Position numbers and translations under genes: made by a program | Notes under the pieces: generated by a model | The model's database searches: none | What the model was told of the DNA's origin: nothing | What the model saw: the letters and a program-made list of their open reading frames with translations, nothing else | NCBI GenBank assembly: GCA_024276935.1 | Contig: JAJRWH010000121.1 | Span: 1 to 35,521, forward strand | Direction: 5' to 3' | Length of the DNA stretch: 35,521 nucleotides | Origin: Deltaproteobacteria bacterium | Lineage (GTDB): Bacteria; Desulfobacterota; Desulfuromonadia; Desulfuromonadales; Geopsychrobacteraceae | Part shown: positions 17,446-25,221 of the stretch, one piece after another | How positions within the stretch are numbered: position 1 is the first letter of the stretch | How the letters are laid out: each line of letters starts with the position of its first letter

Positions 17446-18723
17446 ATGTCGCTGCAACAAAAGATCTCCCTGCGCAAAGCCTTAATCGATGGTTTCTGGT
17501 CAGGACTGCTGGCCCTGGTAATCTTTGGGCCCATTTCGGGATTGGTTTTACAAGGGTATGAAGTCCGCAATGAACTGATTCGCCCTCTGCTGATGGCCTT
17601 ACTGGTTGGAGGTGGGCGGTTTCTGGTCTCCTGTTTTGCCCAGTCCGAAAAAGGTAAACGGTATGTTGATGGTCTGGCGGGAAAAAGAGGAGCCGGTGTC
17701 ACTGTTGCCAGTTTAAAAAAAGGCAAATACCAATACCTGGTGATTCCCGTTCTGATCCTGGCAGGATTGTGCCTGCCCTTTGTTCTGGGTAAATACTGGC
17801 TGACTGTCGTCATCCTGGCACTGATCTATGTCCTGCTTGGCCTTGGATTGAATATCGTGGTTGGTCTGGCAGGAATGCTCGACCTTGGATACGTGGCCTT
17901 CTATGCCGTCGGAGCTTACACTCTGGCGATGGGAGCGCAGTATTTTCACCTTGGATTCTGGACCCTCTTACCCATCGCCGGAATCGGGGCGGCCCTGTTT
18001 GGAGCCCTGCTGGGATTTCCTGTCCTGCGTATGCATGGAGACTATCTGGCGATCGTCACGCTCGGCTTTGGAGAGATTATTCGCCTGGTATTGAATAATC
18101 TTTTGGATATTACCGGCGGACCAAATGGAGCTTCGGCCCCGCCACCAACCCTGTTCGGACTGGAGTTTACGCGACGAGCCAAACAGGGCGGAATTCCTTT
18201 CCATGAATATTTCCATATAAGCTACAGCCCGACCTATAAATATATCTTCATTTATCTGGTGCTGTTCACCATTGTTTGCCTGATGATCCTGTTTGTAACC
18301 CGACTCAAACAAATGCCCATGGGCAGAGCCTGGGAAGCCTTACGTGAAGATGAAATCGCTTGTCGGTCTCTTGGTATCAACCATGTAACCGTAAAACTGT
18401 CGGCATTTATGATGGGAGCAATGGTCGGCGGGACTGCCGGAATGTTCTTTGCGACCTACCAGGGGTTCATCAATCCAAGTTCTTTTACTTTTTTTGAATC
18501 GGCACTCATTTTAGCGATCGTTGTCCTTGGTGGCCTCGGTTCAACCGTCGGTGTCATTATCGCGGCACTGGTTCTGACCATTCTTCCTGAAGTCCTCAGG
18601 GATTTTGCTGAATATCGGGTCCTGATGTTTGGTATTGCCATGGTCTTGATGATGGTATGGAAACCACGAGGTCTGATCCGAATCAAACGGAGAGCTTTTA
18701 ATGCCAAGGGAGTCACCTCATGA
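17446..18723 (+). CDS. livM: Branched-chain amino acid ABC permease LivM, Liv-1
   Basis: This 425-residue permease pairs with LivH. It has the long N-terminal extension (about 100 residues with two or three helices) of the E. coli LivM type, then the core with LGLGLNIVVGLAGMLDLGYVAFYAVGAY, LRMHGDYLAIVTLGFGEIIRL, TGGPNGASAPPPTLFGLEF, MGRAWEALREDEIACRSLGIN (the loop that contacts the ATPase) and SSFTFFESALILAIVVLGGLGSTVG. The TGA overlaps the ATG of livG by four bases, so the two are translated together. The match to the enterobacterial protein around GPNG..PTLFGLEF is strong, unlike LivM-2, which has a shorter FGPSGIANIDKPGLFGL here. Confidence 0.93.
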   Translation: MSLQQKISLRKALIDGFWSGLLALVIFGPISGLVLQGYEVRNELIRPLLMALLVGGGRFLVSCFAQSEKGKRYVDGLAGKRGAGVTVASLKKGKYQYLVIPVLILAGLCLPFVLGKYWLTVVILALIYVLLGLGLNIVVGLAGMLDLGYVAFYAVGAYTLAMGAQYFHLGFWTLLPIAGIGAALFGALLGFPVLRMHGDYLAIVTLGFGEIIRLVLNNLLDITGGPNGASAPPPTLFGLEFTRRAKQGGIPFHEYFHISYSPTYKYIFIYLVLFTIVCLMILFVTRLKQMPMGRAWEALREDEIACRSLGINHVTVKLSAFMMGAMVGGTAGMFFATYQGFINPSSFTFFESALILAIVVLGGLGSTVGVIIAALVLTILPEVLRDFAEYRVLMFGIAMVLMMVWKPRGLIRIKRRAFNAKGVTS

Positions 18724-19658
18724 CGACAGAGACTGAAACTCCTCTTCTAGCGGTACGCAATCTGTCAATGCGTTTTGGAGGCATTCTGGCTCTGAACAAT
18801 ATCAATTTTGATATCAAACAGGGCTCAATTTCTGCCATGATCGGACCGAACGGTGCTGGCAAGACAACTGTTTTCAACTGTATTACAGGGTTCTACCAGG
18901 CCACCAGTGGCAGCATCTATTACCAGGATGGAGACAGCACAATCAACCTGGTGCAGGTGTTAGGGGAAAAACTTCATTTCAAGTATGTGCTGAACCCACG
19001 GCAGCTGGCCAGCCGTCTTTATTACAAAATGTTTGGCGGTTCCCACCTGGTCGCCCAGGCAGGGGTCGCACGAACCTTTCAGAATATCCGCCTGTTTCGT
19101 GAAATGACCGCCATAGAGAACCTGCTTGTTGCCCAGCACATGCAGATCGTACGTAATCCGATTTCAGGTGTTTTCAAAACTCCAGCCTTTCGTCGTTCAG
19201 AACAGGCCGCGATAGATCGGGCCCACACATGGCTTGAAGTTGTGGGCCTTGAAGATGATGCAAACCGTTTGGCGGGAGAACTTCCCTACGGGCACCAAAG
19301 ACGCCTGGAGATTGCCAGAGCCATGTCAACGGGCCCCAAAATGATCTGCCTCGATGAGCCTGCCGCCGGACTCAACCCGAAGGAAACCGAGGAGTTGAGT
19401 AACCTCATTCGGCTGCTCAGAGATCAGCATCACGTGACCGTTCTGCTCATCGAACATGACATGGGAATGGTCATGGATGTCTCTGAAAGTATCGTCGTCC
19501 TTGACCACGGAGAAGTTATCGCCGAGGGGACGCCACATGAAATTGAAAACAACACTGCGGTTCTTGCTGCCTATCTGGGAGAAGATTATTCAACAACCGT
19601 CGCCGCCCCTGATGGTACTGGAGCTGAAGGCAATCCGCAGGAGACAAACAATTCATGA
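18720..19658 (+). CDS. livG: Branched-chain amino acid ABC ATPase LivG, Liv-1
   Basis: This 312-residue ATPase drives Liv-1 with LivF. Walker A is GPNGAGKTT, followed by VARTFQNIRLFREMTAIENLLVAQH, the signature region LPYGHQRRLEIARAM, Walker B MICLDEPAAGLNP and the H-loop LLIEHDMGMVM. It is about 45 residues longer than LivG-2. Most of the excess is an insertion at about residues 75-110 between the first beta-sheet and the ARTFQ block (LGEKLHFKYVLNPRQLASRL), plus a longer tail. The remaining blocks are close to E. coli LivG. It overlaps livM and livF by four bases on each side. Confidence 0.93.
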   Translation: MTTETETPLLAVRNLSMRFGGILALNNINFDIKQGSISAMIGPNGAGKTTVFNCITGFYQATSGSIYYQDGDSTINLVQVLGEKLHFKYVLNPRQLASRLYYKMFGGSHLVAQAGVARTFQNIRLFREMTAIENLLVAQHMQIVRNPISGVFKTPAFRRSEQAAIDRAHTWLEVVGLEDDANRLAGELPYGHQRRLEIARAMSTGPKMICLDEPAAGLNPKETEELSNLIRLLRDQHHVTVLLIEHDMGMVMDVSESIVVLDHGEVIAEGTPHEIENNTAVLAAYLGEDYSTTVAAPDGTGAEGNPQETNNS

Positions 19659-20374
19659 GCAAACAACATCTACTTGAAATTACCGATATTGAAACCTTCT
19701 ACGGGCCGATTCAGGCACTGAAAAAGGTCTCGTTGTATGTCGATGAAGGTGAGATTGTCACCCTTATTGGAGCTAACGGTGCGGGCAAATCAACCCTGCT
19801 GATGACTATTTTTGGAGACCCCAAGGCCTCAAGTGGTCAGATCAGTTATGCGGGGCAAAAGATCACCGATATGCCCACCCACCAAATTGCCCAGCTTGGG
19901 ATTGCCCAGGTCCCCGAAGGACGGCGTATCTTCCCGGGAATGACGGTTGAAGAGAACCTGATGATGGGAACCATGCCTATCGGGATGGAACATGCTGATG
20001 AGGATCTGGTTGCAACCTACGAAAAATTCCCCCGGCTGAAAGAACGTCGTAAACAGCGGGCGGGAACCATGTCTGGCGGAGAGCAACAGATGTTGGCCAT
20101 AGGACGAGCGCTTATGGGCCGACCAAAACTTTTGCTGCTGGATGAACCAAGCCTGGGATTGGCTCCCCTTATCGTCAAGCAGATATTCGACAACCTGGCG
20201 GAGATCGCTGCTCGCGGGACAACAATCTTTCTGGTTGAACAAAACGCGAACCATGCCCTCAAGCTGGCGGATCGCGGCTATGTCATGGTCAACGGCGAGA
20301 TCAGAATCTCGGGTACAGGAGATGAGCTTCTGGCTGACCCTGAAGTTCGCAAAGCCTACCTTGGAGGACACTGA
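19655..20374 (+). CDS. livF: Branched-chain amino acid ABC ATPase LivF, Liv-1
   Basis: This 239-residue ATPase is the second motor subunit of Liv-1. Walker A is GANGAGKST, Walker B LLLLDEPSLGLAP, the signature MSGGEQQMLAIGRALM and the H-loop LVEQNANHALKLADRGYVM. The block QVPEGRRIFPGMTVEENLMMG is typical of LivF. It starts within the last four bases of livG (ATGA). No terminator follows; the next gene on the same strand begins 73 bases later, so the two Gate-domain genes downstream may be read from the same transcript. The length is normal for the family. Confidence 0.93.
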   Translation: MSKQHLLEITDIETFYGPIQALKKVSLYVDEGEIVTLIGANGAGKSTLLMTIFGDPKASSGQISYAGQKITDMPTHQIAQLGIAQVPEGRRIFPGMTVEENLMMGTMPIGMEHADEDLVATYEKFPRLKERRKQRAGTMSGGEQQMLAIGRALMGRPKLLLLDEPSLGLAPLIVKQIFDNLAEIAARGTTIFLVEQNANHALKLADRGYVMVNGEIRISGTGDELLADPEVRKAYLGGH

Positions 20375-20447
20375 AACTCCGGCAGGATACCAGCTGTCGC
20401 TGTGTTTCTCTCCAACAAACAAGCCGGGATGAAAAACAACACCGCAA

Positions 20448-20894
20448 ATGGAAGACTCAATCCCTGACATTTTTCAACGGGTTCGTACCGGTATTCGTAC
20501 CGGCTTACTGACCTCGTTCAAGATTCTGGCCTTTGTCTTCCCGCTCTATATTGTTGTCAGCCTGCTAAAAAACAGTCCCCTGATCAGCGCCCTTGGTGAA
20601 TGGCTCAGCCCCCTGATGGCTCTCTTCGGCCTTCCCGGAGAAGCCGCTGTTGCGCTCATCGTCGGAATGGTCCTGAATATTTACGCCGCCGTCGCTATCC
20701 TGGCAAACTTCTCCCTGACTCCCTGGCAAGTGACTCAGTGTGGTCTCATGCTTGGTATTGCGCATGAGTTACTCCTTGAAGGTGGGGTCATGCGCAGCGC
20801 GGGAATGCGCGGAGTGACCTTCATCCTGTTTCGAATCGCCATGGCTGTCCTCTGTGGCCTCGGCTTTGCCGCAATTCACCGTATCTGGGGCTGA
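20448..20894 (+). CDS. Gate-domain (nucleoside-recognition) membrane protein A
   Basis: This 148-residue protein is almost wholly hydrophobic with about four membrane segments and matches the Gate or nucleoside-recognition domain found in SpmA/SpmB, FeoB and CNT transporters. The segment LTSFKILAFVFPLYIVVSLL followed by LSPLMALFGLPGEAAVALIVGMVLNIYAAVAIL is the typical half-channel with its GLPG and N residues. It is only one Gate unit long, so it probably pairs with the similar protein encoded next. No good ribosome site precedes the ATG. The substrate is unknown. Lying 73 bases after livF on the same strand, it may be linked to amino acid traffic, but this is only proximity. Confidence 0.75.
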   Translation: MEDSIPDIFQRVRTGIRTGLLTSFKILAFVFPLYIVVSLLKNSPLISALGEWLSPLMALFGLPGEAAVALIVGMVLNIYAAVAILANFSLTPWQVTQCGLMLGIAHELLLEGGVMRSAGMRGVTFILFRIAMAVLCGLGFAAIHRIWG

Positions 20895-20895
20895 T

Positions 20896-21339
20896 ATGAA
20901 TGAAATTGTTGCGGCCCTCTCAGGCGCCTGTATCCTGAGCCTTAAGCTGATCTTTATTATCGTCACACTTGTGACAGTCTTCGAAGTCTTGCGCTACCAC
21001 CCCTTCTTTCGCAGAGCAGGAAAGTCGCTAGAACCATTTATCGACGAACTGGGTCTGAGCCAGCACTCAGCTGTGCCATTGTTTACCGGTTTTTTTCTCG
21101 GCATATCATACGGTGCCGGGATTATTCTCAGAGTCATGCAGGTAAAACAATTATCACGTCGTGAACTGTTTCTGCTCGGCTTGTTTCTCGCAACCTGCCA
21201 TGGCGTCATTGAAGACACTCTGATTTTCGTTGCCATCGGCGGCAGTGGCATCACCATTCTCAGCATCCGTCTGGTCCTGGCGTTAACATTAACTGGCCTG
21301 CTCGCTCGCTACTGGAAAATGAAGGAAAAACCTACCTGA
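20896..21339 (+). CDS. Gate-domain membrane protein B
   Basis: This 147-residue membrane protein is the likely partner of the preceding Gate protein, starting one base after its stop. The frame is open upstream to 20854, inside the first gene; the ATG at 20896 is the natural start for coupled translation. It has an opening helix (SLKLIFIIVTLVTVFEVL), then FIDELGLSQHSAVPLFTGFFLGISYGAGIIL, a Gate-type segment in which GLS and polar residues face the pore, and two further helices with LATCHGVIEDTLIFVAIGGSG. The two together make up the size of a full SpmA/SpmB-type pair. No sporulation genes are present here, so a transport or export role is more likely. Confidence 0.72.
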   Translation: MNEIVAALSGACILSLKLIFIIVTLVTVFEVLRYHPFFRRAGKSLEPFIDELGLSQHSAVPLFTGFFLGISYGAGIILRVMQVKQLSRRELFLLGLFLATCHGVIEDTLIFVAIGGSGITILSIRLVLALTLTGLLARYWKMKEKPT

Positions 21340-21355
21340 ACAATATCCGGATATT

Positions 21356-21793
21356 TCAATTGCTTCTGACACCAGGTTCCACTTTTTGCACAACCCAATA
21401 CGCACCGGTAACAGCCAGAATCAATACCGCCAGTCCGATCATGGCTGTATATTCAACCTCCTTGTAATCGACAAGCACCACCTTACGGGCTAAAGCCAGC
21501 AACGAAACGAGCAAAACAGCACGAACCTTGACAACCGCTGTCCCGCTCGAAATCTCAGGCAAAACCGTGTGGTTGAATTCCAGGGCGATCAGGACAGTCA
21601 TAAACGCACCAAAGACATTAATAAAGGTGGTATGGCTAAATTCAGCAGGGCCGGCAATACCAACATGATATAACTCAACAGCGGCGTGCAGCAAAGTCAT
21701 AACCACAGACAGTGAAACCATCAGGGTCAGTACTGCTACCACCAGAATCTCAAACCAGTTATAGCCTCTGGTACCAAAAAGCAAACGTTTCAT
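21356..21793 (-). CDS. PsiE-family membrane protein
   Basis: This 145-residue protein has four membrane helices: WFEILVVAVLTLMVSLSVVMTLL, TTFINVFGAFMTVLIALEF, VVKVRAVLLVSLLALARKVVLVD and YTAMIGLAVLILAVTGAYWVV. The pattern and the conserved LLALARKVVLVDYKE block match the PsiE (phosphate-starvation-inducible E) family, whose function is unknown. The frame is open to 21829, but the ATG at 21793 has GGGAG 9 bases upstream and gives a start (MKRLLFGTRGYNWFE) that fits better. The gene converges on the Gate-domain gene with only 16 bases between stops. It lies 60 bases after the ATPase gene on the same strand, and the two may be co-transcribed. Confidence 0.75.
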   Translation of the reverse strand: MKRLLFGTRGYNWFEILVVAVLTLMVSLSVVMTLLHAAVELYHVGIAGPAEFSHTTFINVFGAFMTVLIALEFNHTVLPEISSGTAVVKVRAVLLVSLLALARKVVLVDYKEVEYTAMIGLAVLILAVTGAYWVVQKVEPGVRSN

Positions 21794-21853
21794 ATTTTCA
21801 CTCCCTGCCATCCACGGCATAAAACTCAACTTTTAACTGACAATAATGATCAG

Positions 21854-23539
21854 TCAGGAGGCTTCTGTTCGCAGCCGGTTTGCAGCTGCCACCAACTCGT
21901 AGAATCGCGGCATTGCCAGATGGCCAACCTTCCAGGGGTGAAGAATATCAAGCCCCTGCTCTTCAACATCTTCAAACGCCTGACGTAACGCCCCGACCAA
22001 ACCTGCGGGATGGTTTTCATAACGTTGGGCAGCGTAATCCAGCAATCGGGCGACAGCTTCAGTCTGCCCTACATCGACCAGTTGTTCAACCCGGCTCAAA
22101 TCGATCTGCTGTGGGCCGAAATCGATCTGTCGCATACTCCTGACAAGAATACGATGCTTGCCATCAGCACAGTGGGTATTAAACCGGGCAGAATCGAGCA
22201 AACGTCGGCTCTTGCGGGAGAACGCAATTCCGGGCCTGGGCAACGAGGGGGCCTCCCCTGCCAGACGGGCCGCCTGGGCACTCACATCACGGGGGCAATA
22301 GTTGTCCATCAGAATCACCCGGTCAGCAACGGCCAGATAGTCTCCAGAACCTCCGGCCACGATAATACTGGAAACACCCTGTTGTTCATACAGTTCACGG
22401 ACCCGATACAGAAGCGGGGTTATCGGCTCCTGCTCGGGACGAACCAGCTGTTGCATCCGCGGGTCACGGATCATGAAGTTAGTCGCAGAGGTATCTTCAT
22501 CGATCAGAAAACAGTCCGCACCAGATTCAAGCGCTTCAATAATGTTAGCGGCCTGCGAGGTACTGCCGCTGGCATTTTCGGTCGAAAAACAGACCGTAGA
22601 ACGGTTTCCTGGCAAGGTTCCGATAAAGGGGCTGATATTCACCTGATGGATGGCACGGTGGTCTTCAGCACGAATTTTTACCGCCTTGCTGCTGGTAACA
22701 ACCAGTTCACGACCATCAGCCGGAAGATGATTGTATACTCCCATCTCCAGAGCGTGCAAAAGTGTTGACTTGCCATGAAATCCCCCACCGACAATCAAAG
22801 TCACTCCCCTGGGAATCAACATCCCGCTGATTCCACCACGATGGGGCAGAACAACCTGACAGCGCAAACTGGCAGGAGAGTGGAAAGGAACACCCTGAAC
22901 CAGTGGACGATCATCGACACCACTACGACGGGGCAGCAGGGAATTGTCAGCAACAAAAGCAACTCCCCCAACCTCCTGCAACCAGTCACGCAACCAGGCC
23001 TGATCCTCAACCTGATCGACCTGAAGAAAATGTGCCGTCAGATCCTGACCCCGATAAAGAAGTGCTTGTTCAACAATCTTTGGCAATTCATCAAACAACA
23101 TCTCCTGCGCATCGGCAACCCGAACAGAACGGCCATCCGCAGGCAAAGCAAGCAGCAGGCGGGCCTCAAGGCCAGAGTCATCGAGCAAAACCGCATTACG
23201 CCGCAGCACCTGTTGGCCACTGGTGGCAATCCTTATCTGACCGCTGTGTCCTGTACCACGCTGCCCCTTGACGTATTGACCGATTGCCTGACTGACAGCC
23301 CGGGCAAGAAAATCTTCAAGCGCAATCTGGCGGATGGCTGTCGATCTGAGTGCCTGAGGCAAGCCATGGTCTGCCTCTTCAATAGAAATACTGATCCGTG
23401 AAGGCAAGGCATAAGGGTCCCCTTGAATATGGTCAAAGGTCAGTCTGAAATTTTCAAACTGATAACTGCCCTGCAGTTGTTTGTAGGCCTTATATCCTTT
23501 GCCGATAATTGTTTGCAGGCGCTCTTGCAATCGTTTCAT
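21854..23539 (-). CDS. ABC-class ATPase, COG3044/MRB1590 family
   Basis: This 561-residue cytoplasmic protein is a predicted ATPase of the ABC class that is not part of a transporter. Walker A is GGGFHGKST (residues 251-259), the signature-like NASGSTSQA lies at about 322-330, and Walker B with the catalytic acid is CFLIDEDTSATNFM at 343-356. SIIVAGGSGDYLAVADRVILMDNY (near 390-413) holds the switch region. The N-terminal 240 residues contain the family-specific part with PYALPSRISI and ALPADGRSVR. The trypanosome relative MRB1590 binds RNA through a pore in this fold, so an RNA role is possible but unproven in bacteria. A frame with AGGCCTC-AT upstream fixes the start at 23539. Confidence 0.85.
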   Translation of the reverse strand: MKRLQERLQTIIGKGYKAYKQLQGSYQFENFRLTFDHIQGDPYALPSRISISIEEADHGLPQALRSTAIRQIALEDFLARAVSQAIGQYVKGQRGTGHSGQIRIATSGQQVLRRNAVLLDDSGLEARLLLALPADGRSVRVADAQEMLFDELPKIVEQALLYRGQDLTAHFLQVDQVEDQAWLRDWLQEVGGVAFVADNSLLPRRSGVDDRPLVQGVPFHSPASLRCQVVLPHRGGISGMLIPRGVTLIVGGGFHGKSTLLHALEMGVYNHLPADGRELVVTSSKAVKIRAEDHRAIHQVNISPFIGTLPGNRSTVCFSTENASGSTSQAANIIEALESGADCFLIDEDTSATNFMIRDPRMQQLVRPEQEPITPLLYRVRELYEQQGVSSIIVAGGSGDYLAVADRVILMDNYCPRDVSAQAARLAGEAPSLPRPGIAFSRKSRRLLDSARFNTHCADGKHRILVRSMRQIDFGPQQIDLSRVEQLVDVGQTEAVARLLDYAAQRYENHPAGLVGALRQAFEDVEEQGLDILHPWKVGHLAMPRFYELVAAANRLRTEAS

Positions 23540-23624
23540 GATGAGGCCTCCAGGTCACAATGCGTTATCTATCCATTCAAGTGTACCCTAAATTGCGGTC
23601 AGCAAACCAACCGGCAGGATATGG

Positions 23625-23656
23625 AAAAGCCCGCCCTTCACGAATGAAGAGCGGGC
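23625..23656 (-). terminator. Intrinsic terminator of the Liv-2 operon with TTCG loop
   Basis: On the - strand GCCCGCTCTTCA pairs with TGAAGGGCGGGC (12 pairs, one of them G-U) around the tetraloop TTCG, followed by TTTT. It lies 27 bases after the livF-2 stop at 23683. The UUCG loop and GC-rich stem make this a strong terminator. Confidence 0.92.
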
Positions 23657-23682
23657 CTGATCAATCTTATACGAAAAAGATT

Positions 23683-24390
23683 CTACAACCCCAGGTACGC
23701 CTTTTTCACTTCATCATTTTCGAGCAGAACCGAGGCCTTATCAACCAGAGTGATCCGCCCATTCTCCATGACATAGCCCCGGTGGGCCAGCTTCAGAGCC
23801 TGGTTGGCATTTTGCTCGACAAGAAAAATCGTCGTGCCACTCTCTTTGTTGATCTTTTTAATGATCTCGAAAATCTGCTGGATAATCAATGGAGCCAACC
23901 CCAGCGAGGGTTCATCAAGCAACAACAGTCGCGGACGGGCCATCAAGGCGCGTGAGATCGCCAGCATCTGCTGTTCACCACCTGAGAGGGTTCCCCCCAA
24001 CTGACTGCGACGCTGGTCGAGAATGGGAAACAGATCGAAAACCATGTCAAGATCGCTTTTGATTCCGGCTTTATCATTGCGCAGAAAAGCCCCCATCTCA
24101 AGGTTCTCAACCACAGTCATTCCCGGAAAAATCCGTCGTCCCTCAGGCACCTGACAAATTCCAAGCTGGACAATAGATTCAGGTTTCAGGTGATGAATAC
24201 GGCTGCCTTTGAAGGCGATCTCGCCTTTGCGAGGAGGAGTAATACCGCAGATCGACATCAGGGTTGTGGTTTTTCCCGCACCATTGGCACCAATCAGGGT
24301 GACGATTTCACCCTCTTCAATATCAATCGTGACATCCTTGAGCGCCTGGATATTTCCGTAATAGGTTTGAATATTCTGCAATCTAAGCAT
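23683..24390 (-). CDS. livF: Branched-chain amino acid ABC ATPase LivF, Liv-2
   Basis: This 235-residue ATPase is the last gene of the Liv-2 operon. Walker A is GANGAGKTT, the signature LSGGEQQMLAISRALM, Walker B LLLLDEPSLGLAP and the H-loop LVEQNANQALKLAHRGYVM. The block QVPEGRRIFPGMTVVENLEMGA marks it as LivF. It starts 27 bases after livG-2 with a GGTGAG ribosome site. It is clearly a homologue of LivF-1 but differs throughout, so the two operons diverged long ago. The strong terminator follows directly. Confidence 0.93.
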   Translation of the reverse strand: MLRLQNIQTYYGNIQALKDVTIDIEEGEIVTLIGANGAGKTTTLMSICGITPPRKGEIAFKGSRIHHLKPESIVQLGICQVPEGRRIFPGMTVVENLEMGAFLRNDKAGIKSDLDMVFDLFPILDQRRSQLGGTLSGGEQQMLAISRALMARPRLLLLDEPSLGLAPLIIQQIFEIIKKINKESGTTIFLVEQNANQALKLAHRGYVMENGRITLVDKASVLLENDEVKKAYLGL

Positions 24391-24417
24391 CGTGGTCTCA
24401 CCAATTCAATAAGATGA

Positions 24418-25221
24418 TCAGGCTTCGGTTTCTTCGCCGAGATAGGCTTCGATCACCTTGGGGTTGTCTTTGATCTGCTGTGGAGTACCGGTCGCAATCT
24501 TTTTGCCATACTCCATTACGTGGATCGTGTCGGAGATATTCATCACCAGCTTCATGTCATGCTCGATCAGCAGAATCGCAATTTTTTCAACATCACGAAT
24601 CCGGCAAATCAGGGCATCAAGATCTGCCGTTTCCTGGGGATTCATCCCGGCGGCAGGTTCATCAAGCAGCAGCAAAAAGGGCTCTGTCGCCATGGCACGC
24701 GCAATTTCAAGCCGCCGCTGGGCCCCATAGGGAAGGTTCTTGGAATACTCGTTGGCAAATTCGCCCAGACCGACTTTTTCCAGCAGGGTGTAACTCGATT
24801 CAACGATTTCCTGTTCTTCCTTACGGGCTGCTTTACCGCGCAAGATCGCCCCGGTCAAACCGGTTTTGGTCCGACAGTGCCGTCCGATCATGACATTTTC
24901 CAGGACCGTCATATCTGGAAACAGCCGAATATTCTGAAAGGTTCTGGCCATTCCAAGAGTTGTCACCATGTTGGGCTTGCTTCCGTTGACGCGACGAGTC
25001 GGTTTATCTTTGGGATGGATGAGGATATCCCCGTCTGTCGGAGTATAGATGCCGGTAACACAGTTAAAGAAGGTCGTTTTGCCTGCCCCGTTTGGGCCGA
25101 TCAGGGCCGCAATTTCCCCTTCGGAGACGGTCAGATCGATACTGTCGACGGCTCTCAGTCCGCCGAAATCCATCGTCAGGCCTTTGACTTCAAGCAGAGT
25201 GCGCTTAGTGGTATCAGACAT
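24418..25221 (-). CDS. livG: Branched-chain amino acid ABC ATPase LivG, Liv-2
   Basis: This 267-residue ATPase has the normal LivG length. Walker A is GPNGAGKTT at about residues 38-46, then GMARTFQNIRLFPDMTVLENVMIGRH, the signature region LPYGAQRRLEIARAMA, Walker B LLLLDEPAAGMNP and the H-loop LLIEHDMKLVM. It lacks the 35-residue insertion present in LivG-1. It overlaps the end of livM-2 by 8 bases, so translation is probably coupled. The N-terminal SDTTKRTLLEVKGLTMDFGGLRAVDSIDL is typical. Confidence 0.93.
   Translation of the reverse strand: MSDTTKRTLLEVKGLTMDFGGLRAVDSIDLTVSEGEIAALIGPNGAGKTTFFNCVTGIYTPTDGDILIHPKDKPTRRVNGSKPNMVTTLGMARTFQNIRLFPDMTVLENVMIGRHCRTKTGLTGAILRGKAARKEEQEIVESSYTLLEKVGLGEFANEYSKNLPYGAQRRLEIARAMATEPFLLLLDEPAAGMNPQETADLDALICRIRDVEKIAILLIEHDMKLVMNISDTIHVMEYGKKIATGTPQQIKDNPKVIEAYLGEETEA

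Noticed and set aside
21342-21355. Palindrome AATATCCGGATATT between convergent genes
   Set aside because: It has almost no loop and no T run, so it is not a convincing terminator; only 16 bases separate the two stops.
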